Below are positions 17,209 to 26,397 of a stretch of DNA of 64,000 nucleotides, one piece after another. The stretch covers positions 2,905,501 to 2,969,500 of the forward strand of contig CP126194.1 in the NCBI GenBank assembly GCA_030272155.1, written 5' to 3'. The position numbers were made by a program, and so were the translations under genes. The DNA is from Tetradesmus obliquus (Eukaryota; Chlorophyta; Chlorophyceae; Sphaeropleales; Scenedesmaceae). The notes beneath the pieces are model-generated. The model ran no database searches. It saw only the letters and a list, made by a program, of their open reading frames with translations, and was not told the DNA's origin. Position 1 is the stretch's first letter. The number at the start of each line of letters is the position of its first letter.

Positions 17209-18033
17209 GGCTGCGCAGGCTCTGATGATGGCTTGGTGCAGTTTGTGCCCAGCGCCCCCCTCAGCCGCATCCTGGCAGAGCACCGCACCATCCACAAGTT
17301 CCTGGCGCAGACACAGGCAGACCCCCAAGGTGAGGCTGCTGCTGCTGCTGCTGCTGCTGGATGTGTTGCTGCTGCTGCTGCTGCTGCTGCTCAGTGCATG
17401 TGTTGCTGCTGTTACAGAGGTGTGGAGTGCCTGCCGCACCCGTGCATGTAGCCTGCTTAATCTGTTCTAACTCACCATGCGCGCTGACACTGCTGTGCTG
17501 TCACTTCAAGGGTATGACGCTAACAGAAGCGCTTGCAACGCAAACAAATGCAAAGGACAAAAGCGTGCCCGTTAACCAACAGCCTGTCTGCATGGCTGCA
17601 GGTCCCTTCGGCCTGAAGGCTGAGGCACTGGAGACGTTTGTGCGCAGTTGTGCGGGCTACTGCGTGATGACCTACATCCTGGGGGTGGGAGACAGGTGGG
17701 GCAGCAGTCAACACAACTTGTGTTGCACAGCAGCAAGTCGGCATGTGGATGCTGCTGTGATGCTGCTGCGCTTCAAAGGGCAGCTTGCAGGATGAATGCT
17801 CTTCTGACAGCGCCGGCTTGAGGGCGGCCTGCTTGTTGTGCCGGGCATGCCTGCGTACCCACCTCGACGCTATGCGCATGTGCTCCTGACTGCTATCTGC
17901 TGTAATAGAACGTAACACCGGCTGTAACAGCAGCGGTACAATGCATCGAATGCAGCGCTGTCTGTGGCATGCCTCAGCCGTATGCGCTCAGCTGTTACGT
18001 CACCTCTCCGTCACCACTTTGGCCATCACTGCC

Positions 18034-18090
<57 letters not shown>

Positions 18091-19431
18091 CACCTAGACA
18101 ACCTGATGCTGGCACCCGATGGCCGCCTATTCCACATCGATTTTGGCTACATCCTGGGCAACGACCCCAAGCCCTTCCCGCCGCCCATGAAGCTGTGCAG
18201 GGAGATGATCGAGGCCATGGGCGGGCAGGTGCGGTCAAGCGGCGGTCAAACATCAGTCAAATCATGGTCAAACACCTGGCGAACCACGGATGAAGAGCTA
18301 ACTTACAACAGCATTGTTGCCGCTGTGCCTGCAATTTTGAAAAACATGGAGCGGCAAGTCTGAACTGCGGTGTTCTGTTGGTGCGTGTGGGTCATGCTGC
18401 CTTGACGGAGGGAGGACCTGTTGGTGTCAGACTGGGGCAAGCAGGAGGGCGGCAGCAACTGTTGACCAGGTGTGGAGCCTGTGCAGGTGCAGGGCCCTCT
18501 CCACACTATACAGGTCTAGACCCAACGCACATATGTACAGATGGACAGTCTAGCATGAAAAATGCAAAGCTGTGCACCTTCAAGCATATGTTCGAATAGC
18601 AACTGTTTCCCTCCTGTTTCCCTTCACGCCCTGCAGGACAGCAGCTACTACGTGCAGTTCCGCATGTTCTCCTGCGAGGCCTACAACATCCTGCGCAAGA
18701 GCGCTGACCTCATCCTGAGCCTGTTCCACCTCATGGCAGGCGCCTCCATCGAGGCCATCCGCAACAACCCGGAGAACGCTATGCTCAAGCTGCAGGTGCG
18801 GCGGCAGCAGCAGCGATTGCAGTGGCAGTGGCGCTCTGCAGCAGCAGCGGCAGCAGTGGCAGTTGCCTGCGTTATTTACGTCGAAGCTGGTGTTGCGCAT
18901 GGCGGTGTTTGGGGCTGTGCAGCAGCCGTGCAGGCAGGTGGTTGCTGCAGGCGCAGCATCACGTGCCATGCCGTTGTTTTTGCAACAGGCGGGCAAGGCA
19001 GATCATCCAATACGTACCTTAGCTCCTCACATGCCCTGGCCTGTGCTGCGCTGTCTTCTGCTGCGTGCGTGAGAAGCTGCGGCTGGAGTCTGATTGCTGC
19101 TTGCCGATAGCATGTCATGCCACCTTGCCGCCGCCATGCTGCGGTGATAGCTTCACAATGGACATCCAGCTGCCGCGTTTTCACAATCACATGAGCGCGT
19201 TTCACGATCACATCTGCAGTGCCTTTTAGGCACTGGGTCTTGCTTATGTCACGCATGTTTGTTGGCCTGTGCTGCATGTGCACCCGCTGCTGCCTGCAGG
19301 AGAAGCTTCGGCTGGACTTTGACGATGAGCAGGCCATAGAGCAGATGCAGGCGCTGATCAACGAGTCGGCAACAGCGCTGATGCCGCAGATCGTGGAGAC
19401 CACGCACCGCTGGGCGCAGTACTGGCGCTGA
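9340..19431 (+). CDS. VPS34: Class III phosphatidylinositol 3-kinase VPS34
   Basis: VPS34 phosphorylates phosphatidylinositol to PI3P for endosome sorting and autophagy, in complexes with VPS15 and Beclin/ATG6. Nineteen exons give 917 aa in one frame: 9340-9399, 9607-9816, 10410-10553, 10912-10989, 11751-11834, 12285-12524, 12996-13177, 13623-13704, 13930-14082, 14411-14514, 14965-15139, 15627-15767, 16120-16506, 16810-16888, 17219-17329, 17602-17695, 18090-18228, 18637-18795, 19300-19431. The start is [20 protein letters not shown]. The C2 region includes NWSEWLTF. The helical domain includes [17 protein letters not shown] and [10 protein letters not shown]. The kinase domain shows [12 protein letters not shown] (665-676), DRHLDN (774-779), DFG (792-794) and a final AQYWR. 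Oddities are a GC-AG first intron, a low-complexity insert with 20 consecutive Gln (636-655) just before the kinase lysine, and repeated partial exon copies in introns. The exon 6 start is uncertain by one codon. A TGTAA lies at 19907. Confidence 0.93.
10105..10430 (+). repeat. Triplicated head of VPS34 exon 3
   Basis: Three copies of an acceptor plus exon start (tgcag then a reading of [12 protein letters not shown] type) begin at 10109, 10269 and 10410. The first reads [19 protein letters not shown]. The second reads [12 protein letters not shown] and stops matching after about 46 nt. Only the third runs on into the rest of the exon, so the first two are decoy or decayed copies inside the intron. 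Confidence 0.85.
10745..10892 (+). repeat. 74-bp tandem duplication in a VPS34 intron
   Basis: Two near-identical 74-bp units, containing acatgctgtacagcggcg, lie back to back in the intron before exon 4. The intron resumes after the second copy, shortly before the acceptor at 10911. Confidence 0.9.
11056..11535 (+). repeat. 36-bp minisatellite, about 13 copies, VPS34 intron 4
   Basis: The unit contains tgcatcgcctgcatcctcct and repeats with very few substitutions. The period is a multiple of three, so long spurious open frames exist on both strands. It sits inside the intron between exons 4 and 5. The copies are contiguous, without spacers. Confidence 0.95.
12228..12271 (+). repeat. (CTG)n tract before VPS34 exon 6
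   Basis: About 14-15 CTG triplets end just upstream of the acceptor region at 12281-12287. They give a spurious poly-Leu frame. Confidence 0.9.
12556..12779 (+). repeat. (CAG)n and (CTG)n tracts in VPS34 intron 6
   Basis: A CAG/GCA run (about 12556-12613) is followed, after roughly 100 bp, by about 22 CTG triplets (12713-12779). The two runs are complementary and could form a hairpin in RNA or single-stranded DNA. Confidence 0.9.
12775..13045 (+). repeat. Triplicated head of VPS34 exon 7, each after a (CTG)n tract
   Basis: Copies begin near 12779, at 12881 and at 12996. Each follows a CTG run, and each reads WENPAE after translation. The first lacks a usable AG. The second has a good ctgccag acceptor and reads [19 protein letters not shown] before diverging. 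The third continues into the full exon. Confidence 0.85.
13134..13295 (+). repeat. Duplicated tail of VPS34 exon 7 with donor
   Basis: The exon end reading [14 protein letters not shown] with its donor (13134-13177, gtggtt) is repeated about 112 bp later at 13248-13289, again followed by a good donor (gtgcgc). The first copy is contiguous with the exon body. Confidence 0.85.
14711..15010 (+). repeat. Triplicated head of VPS34 exon 11
   Basis: Acceptor plus exon start copies begin at 14715, 14836 and 14965. They read [24 protein letters not shown] and [12 protein letters not shown]. All three have an AG acceptor. Only the third continues in frame into the rest of the exon. Confidence 0.88.
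15085..15400 (+). repeat. Triplicated tail of VPS34 exon 11 with donor
   Basis: The exon end reading [17 protein letters not shown] plus donor (ending 15139) recurs ending at about 15268 and 15395. Each copy is followed by a gttggt- or gttagt-type donor and homologous intron sequence. Copy spacing is about 130 bp. Confidence 0.88.
15510..15660 (+). repeat. Duplicated head of VPS34 exon 12
   Basis: A first copy (acceptor tcctcacag, reading [10 protein letters not shown]) begins near 15520. The functional one (acceptor ctgcag, reading [10 protein letters not shown]) begins at 15627. Confidence 0.82.
15725..15990 (+). repeat. Triplicated tail of VPS34 exon 12
   Basis: The exon end reading LLEGLLPQ with donor occurs ending at 15767, about 15871 and about 15987. 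The second copy has a GC rather than a GT donor dinucleotide. Only the first is continuous with the exon body. Confidence 0.82.
16372..16431 (+). repeat. Coding (CAG)20 run in VPS34
   Basis: Twenty uninterrupted CAG codons encode polyQ residues 636-655, just before the kinase-domain strand with the conserved lysine. Confidence 0.95.
16685..16850 (+). repeat. Duplicated head of VPS34 exon 14
   Basis: The text reading [12 protein letters not shown] occurs at 16693 (acceptor ctggcag) and at 16810 (acceptor ttgcacag). The second copy continues into the full exon. Confidence 0.88.
17166..17211 (+). repeat. (CTG)n tract before VPS34 exon 15
   Basis: About 14 CTG triplets end a few bases before the acceptor gctgcgcag at 17210-17218. 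Confidence 0.9.
18036..18086 (+). repeat. (CTG)n tract before VPS34 exon 17
   Basis: About 17 CTG triplets run directly into the acceptor ccag at 18086-18089. Confidence 0.9.
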
Positions 19432-21456
19432 GCAGCAAACACAGCAGTTGTGGTGTATGTTCACAAAAGCTGCGGCTGGCAGCGCCGACAAACTGGCAGG
19501 CTGTATACAGTACGTACTGCTGTGGGGTACAAGTGCAGCCAGGAGACGCCATGCTCTTGGCAGTAGGGAGCAGCAGCATTGGCAATGCCACTCCACTCAG
19601 TAAGAGAACGACGCAAGTCCCAGCAAGGTTGCTTGCTGAGAGGTGTACAACACAGGCCGATGCTGGTCTAGCTTTTGTGTGAGCATTTGTGTGAGCAGTG
19701 CTTTGCCCATGGTAGCAATGCATGTGGTGGTTGCTTGTCTGTACTCCAGCCTGTTGTACAGCAGCGCCGGCGCCACTGCTTGAACATTACGTGTGCACAC
19801 GTGTCGTGCATGTTGGTGCCATGCCATCATGGCATAGGCCATCTAGCAGTACTAGCACTGCCGGCCTAGATAAAGTTTGGTCTTGCCCTTTGCCCTTTTT
19901 AGGCTGTGTAACCTGGTTGCTGATATTTTACATGCAGGCAGTGGCAAGGGCCTTGCACACCTAAACAATTGCAAGCTTGCACAAGCACAGCTGCTGTGGT
20001 TGCCCAAATGCAAGGGCTGCAGCGTTGCACAAGCACAGCTGCTGTGGTTGCCCAAATGCAAGGGCTGCAGCGTTGCATTGTGACCTTTTCAAGCATCACT
20101 ACATCAAGAGTCCTCAGGATAAACGTAATATGGCGATATTGCAAGAGCAGCTGCACAGCAAAGAGCCATCAGCTGCAGCACCTCAACAGCAGGCATGCAC
20201 TTTCGCAGATCACGCTGCAAACGGCATCAGGCACGACAAACACGCGATGCAGTCACACATTATGCAAGATCACAGATCAGAAAGCAAGATCAAGCTTTGT
20301 TGATGTGTAAAGGCGAGAATTCGCCCGGAAAAATTGATAAGAAGCGCCTGTGCGGGGATGACACGCAGAATTCTCTAGTAAAAGGCGAAAGAATTATCTG
20401 ACTTCGTGCCAACCTCAGCGCATACCGATTACAGTGCACGTCCGGAGGGTGTGACTCTTTCGCGGAGGGCAGCTCACCAGCCGCCCAACACCACCGGAGT
20501 AACAGGTCGCCACGTCACGGTATAAAGCACACTGGTGCCGGGCCACAGCAGGGATCTCGAGGCAGCAATCAGTAGCCATTGATACAACGGATATCTTAAA
20601 GCGCAGTAAATGTGCTCTGGCTGCTGTGATTGCTTCTGCAGAGTGATCTGGCTGCTGCCATTGTCTGCTGTACAGAAGGGCTTGGTGCAAGTACCGATCA
20701 GCACCCATTCGGCATGAAAGTTTTTCATTGGCGATAGAGAAAACGGTTCGATACGTCAAGTTGCGCAATCTGCCTCAGTTACCCTGCAGACCTGGTCAAA
20801 TGCACATTATCCTGCCAGTCAACAGTCAAACTCTCCATCAGCAACACAGCAAGTGGCACTGATGCTGTTGTGCCTGAACATTCAGCTACCTGGGCACACA
20901 TCATCTGTACAACCTGTGGTAAAAGATAGGCAACATCCTTGTGCTGTCGAAACTGGTTCTGATTGAGATATAACTGCAATCATACCACTGGGCCAGCCCA
21001 CACGCAGTCATAACATGGTACCAGCCCACATGCCGTCATAATCAAGACAGGCTGTACAACAATGCAAGTGCAACAGTGACCATGAATCTTCAACAAATTT
21101 CAGACACATACTAAGCTTTCCTGCAGGCACGTGCGAGTACACTTCTATTCACAGAACTGTCAGCACCAAGCAACCACGATATTCAGTACACTACATGTAC
21201 AAAAGCAGCTGCTGCTGCATGACCAATTTCATATGGGCCCTGCAACAGCTGCACAAGATCAGATCAGCCACTTAGACTTGCTGCGATCCTGGTGTTGCAC
21301 TCCAGCTCAACATCGGACACACTTATCCCACTAGATACACAGCTACACACCCTGCGCCCTGAATCTGTCAAACGTTACATGTGACACTGAAGAGCTGCCA
21401 TTGCGTGCGCTAAGCTCAGCGATCACTGCTGCGCCGCCCCAAAGGTGCTGCTGCTC
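19432..21456. other. Intergenic region between convergent genes
   Basis: It is the 3' flank of VPS34 (TGTAA at 19907-19911) and of the leftward unknown gene (minus-strand TGTAA, ttaca at 21375-21379). No supported gene is seen. It contains a 48-bp direct duplication at 19977-20072. Confidence 0.5.
19977..20072 (+). repeat. 48-bp tandem duplication
   Basis: Two adjacent 48-bp units, containing cacagctgctgtggttgccc, appear identical. They lie about 550 bp past the VPS34 stop. Confidence 0.9.
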
Positions 21457-24089
21457 TTACTTGAACATCGTGTACATGCCGTGCACCTGTGCAGCAGCAG
21501 CGACGGCGACAGCAAGAACAGCAGCGACAACATCAGCCATGTACGCAGACGCGCCACACAGCAGCTTGATGCAAGCACACACTCTTGCTTCATGCCTTGT
21601 GCGCACTGCAGCGACAGCACTCCTCGACTCCCAAATGCCAGTGACAATGCCATTCCTTGCGTACCATGTTATAACATGCAGCGCACAAGGCCACCTGCCA
21701 GACATGCGTACAATGCAACTCCTGCATATACTGCGGCCTACCTTGAGCGTTTCACTGCCCTTGTTGTATGTGAACGTCAGGCCCTGCAAGCAGGCAGCAG
21801 TCATGGCTGCATGTCAGTGCGGAAGCGCCAGCCTTAAAGGGCAGTGCAGCATAAGGCTGGCACAGGCTGCAGGAAACACCACTTGCCAGCGCTGTGTACA
21901 GCCGCAACAACCAGCTGCTGGCAGCAGCAGCAAGGTTGCTGTACAGTTGCAACGTCTCAGACTGCACGCAGGACTCCTGTACAACTCCATATGGGCAGTC
22001 AGCCGCCACAGCGGGCTCAGGCACATGTACACGCCTAACACGCGGTACCACATACGCGCACCCACTTTCAGCCATGGCATGTAACGCATCAGCATGCAAT
22101 CTGTCACACGATCAAGCCGCACAGCACTTGACGCCACATACCATGAAGACACTGCAGCAACACAAGGCGTGCGATGTGCAGCTGTGGCGTTATTTGGATG
22201 CCCTGCATTCCATCACACAATGCAGCTGCCTAGCTGCCGCCACTCACATCCACCAGGCCCAGCACTGCCCCGTAGCGCAGCGACTTGCCGAAGCAGCTGC
22301 CGTAGCCCTTGCCGTTGTTGAACATCTGCTGCAGGTCCTCGCTGTTCGCCTTGAGCTGCACCATGGGTTGGGTTGCAGTCCAGCGGCAGCAGCAGCAGCA
22401 GCACACGCAAGGTATGTTGGCAGTGCGCCTCGCATAGCACAGCCAGAAGGCAGCAGAGGGGTTGCAGCAAGGCAGAGCAGCCTGCTGAATGGCGCGCCTG
22501 CTGTCACCGTGCATCAACCTCTGCTTGTTGACAGAGAGTTTGCATATGGCACGAAAGCATGTACATGCTGCAGCCCCAGATGACCAGCTGGCCTAGATGC
22601 AGATATTGCCACAGCTGAGGCGCTTGCAATGCCTATTTGACGAGGTGTCTATCTTGGCGTATGCCGCATGAACACACGAATGTTACCCCTCCAACTTGCA
22701 CCAAAGCAGCACCTGTCCTTGTCACTTGTCTCTCTGTTTTGTTGCTGCTACTGGGCGCGCACCTGCAGCTGCTTCTTGCCATTGCTGGCCTTGGCCGTCA
22801 GCTCAGGCCCCATCAGGGCAGTCACCACAGCCAGTGGCAGGCAGGGCAGCTGCAGGCTGACACGTGAGTTGCTGTCTGTGAATGTTGTAATGCAGCAACG
22901 GCAGTTTCAGCGGCAGCAGCGGTAGCGTCTGCAGAAGTTTCAGTGCAGAGCACGAGCCAGCTGCAGTTGGTTCCAACACGCACACATGAAACCCTGTGGG
23001 CGTATGGCTGCCACAAGCACACATCCAAGCTGCACAATGCTGCGTGCAGAATTGAGTAGCTGGTGCTTGCACTATGAACCTGGCAGAGCTGGCAGTGCAC
23101 ATGGCTCCTGCACGCGCAAGCTGCATAATGCTGCAAGTAACACAGCTTAGCTGGCGCTTGCTCTTTGCGCCCAGAAGAGCTGGCAGCGCACATGCCTCTC
23201 CTGCATGCACACATGCAAGCTGCATAATGCTGCATGTAACACAGCTTGGCTGGCGCGTGCTCTTTGAGTGGAGCAGAGCTGGCAGCGCACGTGCCTCTCC
23301 TGCACTCACAAATGCAAGCTGCATGCTGCTGCAAGTAACACAGCTTGGCTGGCGCTTGCACGCTGAGCCCAGCAGAGCTGGCAGCGCACATGCCTCTCCT
23401 GCACTCACACTTGAGGTTGGGCCTGTAGCTCATCTGTGCATTAATGGCACTCTTGATGCTGCGCAGCGCCGCTGCTGCTGCCTTGGACACCTGCGCTGCG
23501 CTGCCGCTGCCGCTGCTCCTGCCTACTGTGCCCTCGTCATCTGAGCAGTCGTCCGTGTCTGCGTCTGATGCTGCGCGCTGCTTCTTCTTCCTGCCCTGGC
23601 CTGCTGCTGCTGGCCCCTTCTTGGCTGCGCTGCTCTGCATGAGCAAGGCAGGCAGCACACAGCAACGATGTGAGCTTGAGCTGGCAGGCAACAGGGTGTG
23701 GGTATTGCTGGTGAGCCCCTGCAAGCAAGAAGCCTATAAATCGGCAGTTGCTATACCTAAAGTACCTAGACATAACGGCAGCATTTCCTGCAAGCTGGTC
23801 TGTCACAAATTTTGAACCCGCACTAGTGCCAGCAGCCTGTCTGTGGCACCTGCTTCTTCTTCTTCTTGGGCTCATCATAGTCGCTGTCATTGGCTGGATC
23901 GTACTCATCATCATCCTGGTCAAAACCAAGCTCAGCATCTTCATAGTCACTGCAGTCCTCATCATGCTTGACCACCTTGCGCTTGCGCTCGCTGTGCTTG
24001 GGTGCAGTGGCTGGTGCTGGTGTCAGTACTGGTGTCTGGTTCTGCAGCTGTGCCAGCTGCACCAGCTGCGCCTGCTGCGCTGCAAGCAT
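21457..24089 (-). CDS. Unrecognised 245-aa protein, acidic/basic N-terminus and compact C-terminal region
   Basis: Six exons (23850-24089, 23411-23634, 22763-22856, 22248-22355, 21742-21783, 21457-21486) join in frame with regular splice sites, and a TGTAA lies about 80 nt past the stop. The N-terminal half is charged and disordered: an acidic block (DEDCSDYEDAELGFDQDDD) and Lys runs (KKKKK, RKKKQ) suggest a nuclear protein. The C-terminal ~100 residues look folded, reading SYRPNLN, LPLAVVTALMGPEL, then FNNGKGYGSCFGKSLRYG, LTFTYNKGSETLK and a final GMYTMFK. I do not recognise the family. The Helitron-like element abuts the presumed start codon, so the true 5' end could lie elsewhere or be lost. 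The ATG at 24089 is chosen because it opens the exon; upstream is transposon sequence. Confidence 0.6.
23065..23410 (-). repeat. 99-bp tandem repeat starting at a splice donor
   Basis: Three to four copies of a 99-bp unit begin exactly at the donor after the second exon of the 21457-24089 gene and fill most of that intron. Each keeps a diverged copy of the donor context (gtgagtgcaggag type). The unit length keeps a Cys/Ala-rich frame open on the minus strand; I treat that as non-coding. Confidence 0.85.
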
Positions 24090-24475
24090 CCACTACTAGA
24101 AAGAAATACGGTCAGTCCGTCAGTCCGTCAGTCAGAAGCCTGGCTTAGGACCTGGCCCTTGAACCCGAGGGCGATCCGAAAAAGTGCAGAGGACGCAAAC
24201 GAAGGCGCGAGAGCAACAGATTAAAGTTAGTGAAGACATGTGAAGTCGTTTCGAAGCCGTAGGCTGGGTGCAGCGGTGTTCTGTTGCTGGGGTGCTATGC
24301 AAAACATCACGGGCTACAGCAGGAACAGCAGGCAGTGAAGCAACAATATCTGAAAAGCGATGGCGTGAGAATATTACTTTCAGCGAAAAGCGAACGGGAT
24401 AGGGATGATCATGGGTGGCTGCTAAGATTGCAGGTGTTGCAGTTGCTGCCTTGAGGACAGCACCAGCAAGCACGG

Positions 24476-24943
24476 GTGCCTCCCATCCTAGATAAGAGTG
24501 ACGTAGTCACGGGAAACTGCATCAGCGCAGTTACCACTGCATCAGCGCAGTTCTTGGCAGAGGTGACAGTGCCAGCGCAGGCGCACCCGCACCGGCCAGT
24601 CCTTCTTCCAGCTCGCGTGCTGCGGGTGACATCGCAGCAGCACCTGCAGCAGGTGCTTGCTCAGTTGGAACATGAGTTTGACGTACCGCTGCAGTACTCC
24701 GTGCAGTATCTGCTGCCAGCACAGCCACCCATGCAGCCGCAGCTGCCGCCTCAGCAGCCGCCTGTGCAGCCACAGCCTCAGCTGCTGCCTCAGCAGCAGA
24801 CTGTAGCACGCGCAAAGACAGCATCACAGCAAGAACGCCTGCGGCACCAGTTTGTGCAGCAACTGGAGCAGCGGTTTCAAGGCAACGCCACCTCAGACCT
24901 GCCCGGCACAGGTGAGCCGGCATCTGGCACTGCAGTAGGCTGA
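24476..24943 (+). CDS. Gln/Pro-rich open frame inside the Helitron-like element
   Basis: A 155-aa frame reads VTSQQHLQQVLAQLEHEFDV, then a Pro/Gln-rich linker, then RLRHQFVQQLEQRFQGN. Its second half recurs in the tandem copies (26374-26667 and 28098-28391). It could be captured host sequence or an exon of the element. I know no matching domain. Confidence 0.3.
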   Translation: MPPILDKSDVVTGNCISAVTTASAQFLAEVTVPAQAHPHRPVLLPARVLRVTSQQHLQQVLAQLEHEFDVPLQYSVQYLLPAQPPMQPQLPPQQPPVQPQPQLLPQQQTVARAKTASQQERLRHQFVQQLEQRFQGNATSDLPGTGEPASGTAVG

Positions 24944-26205
24944 TGTGGGCCAGTGCAATGGGCTTTGGCGCATTGCATAAGGCTGCAGTGGCCTGCGCAG
25001 CAGGCAGCATGGCAATGCAGAGTGCTGCAGACTGCCGCTAAGCAGCTGTGTGCGAGCCCTAGCATCCCTGTGGCCATTGGGCAGTCAAGCTAAAGGTCCT
25101 GCACTGTGTTTGCTATGCCGCTTTGCAGGTGCTGCTGCAGGCAATGCAGGCATGTTACTCGGTGCTGTTGCTGCCGTTGCGGCAGCTGTTGGTGCCAGTG
25201 GCGCAGCTCCTGCGGCAAAGGGAGAGAGGTCTGTTACAGGGGTGGGCAAGCTATCGCCCTAGAGCGAGTCACTTGCCCCTCTTTCAGCTCACATATCATG
25301 AGAACCCGATAGCAAGCCACAAGATGCAACCAAAGTAATACTCCAGAGGCATCTTGCAGCCCCTACCTCCCCATAAACCAACAAGTACATGCAGTGCAGC
25401 ATGTGCGAAGTGCAGCACGAAAAGCAGCAGGGTGCTCAAAGCACAGGGCACAAAACGCACAAGGGAAGGCAGGCATGGTCCAAACAACAAGCGGGATGCA
25501 CAATGGTGCTGCTTAACATAGGTGTTTGGCATGATTGCACCAAGGCACTGATGTACACACCAGACTGCAGCAAGCAGGAGCACGCGGGACCGACAGGAGA
25601 CACTGCATGTGACATGCAAACTAAGGTGCTACTGCTTCTGCAATCCTCATGGCTGACAAGCACAGAAGCACGCAATGCGACACACAGAGCTGGAAAATCA
25701 AGCACAGTGACACACGACATGCAACATGGCCTTGCCAGAAAGTGGAGATTGGACAACTACTGACAGCACATCATGTAAAAGCAGGAAGGTCAACCAGAGC
25801 GGGGCGCCAGTACAATGCGCAGCTGTGCTGGAAGAAGAAGAGGGGTTACACGGTGTGCACAGGCAACTACGTTGCAACGAACACCCGAAAATCTGGAACG
25901 TCGCAGATGACTCAGCAAAACAGGCTGTCACTCAAGGAGACTCACCCCAAAAAGTCTCGCGGTGTGTGTAACTTGACATATGGCCTTGCAGGCAACTGTG
26001 CTGGATCAGATCGCAAGAACGGGCAAGAAGAAAGAAGAAAAGGGGTTACACGGTGTGGAAGAAGAAGAGGGGTTACACGGTGTGCACAGGCAACTACGGG
26101 CAAACCCCGCCCTCATGTAGGCTTGCAATCGTCTACATGTGGCATCCAACACACGCGAAATGTGTTTGTATGCTAGGTGTCCAATTTGGTCTACTTGGTA
26201 TGCGC

Positions 26206-26397
26206 GCAGGCTTCTATGCTCAAGGATCAGGGATCGAATCCCAGTGAGAGCAATCTGTTGGGTCGCTGGTCCAAGCTATGCTTGGGTTGCTTGAATACTA
26301 CGCAGGCTTCTATGCTTAAGGATCAGGGATCGAATCCCAGTGAGAGCAGTCTGTTGGGTCGCTGGTCCAAGCTATGCTTGGGTTGCTTGATTACTAC
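26206..26397 (+). repeat. 96-bp tandem pair with tRNA-Arg-like segment (copy in unit 1)
   Basis: Two 96-bp units (26206-26301, 26302-26397), each holding ggatcgaatcc, which resembles the pol III B box GGTTCGANTCC. Before the first unit, tggtctacttgg (about 26188-26199) resembles an A box. The segment between aligns by eye with tRNA-Arg(UCU), sharing GCGCG, CTTCTA and the T-loop, but the anticodon stem does not pair, so it is not a working tRNA. Confidence 0.55.

Noticed and set aside
26206-26301. Functional tRNA-Arg gene
   Set aside because: The anticodon stem does not pair and the acceptor stem is absent; only the box-like motifs and loop resemble a tRNA.
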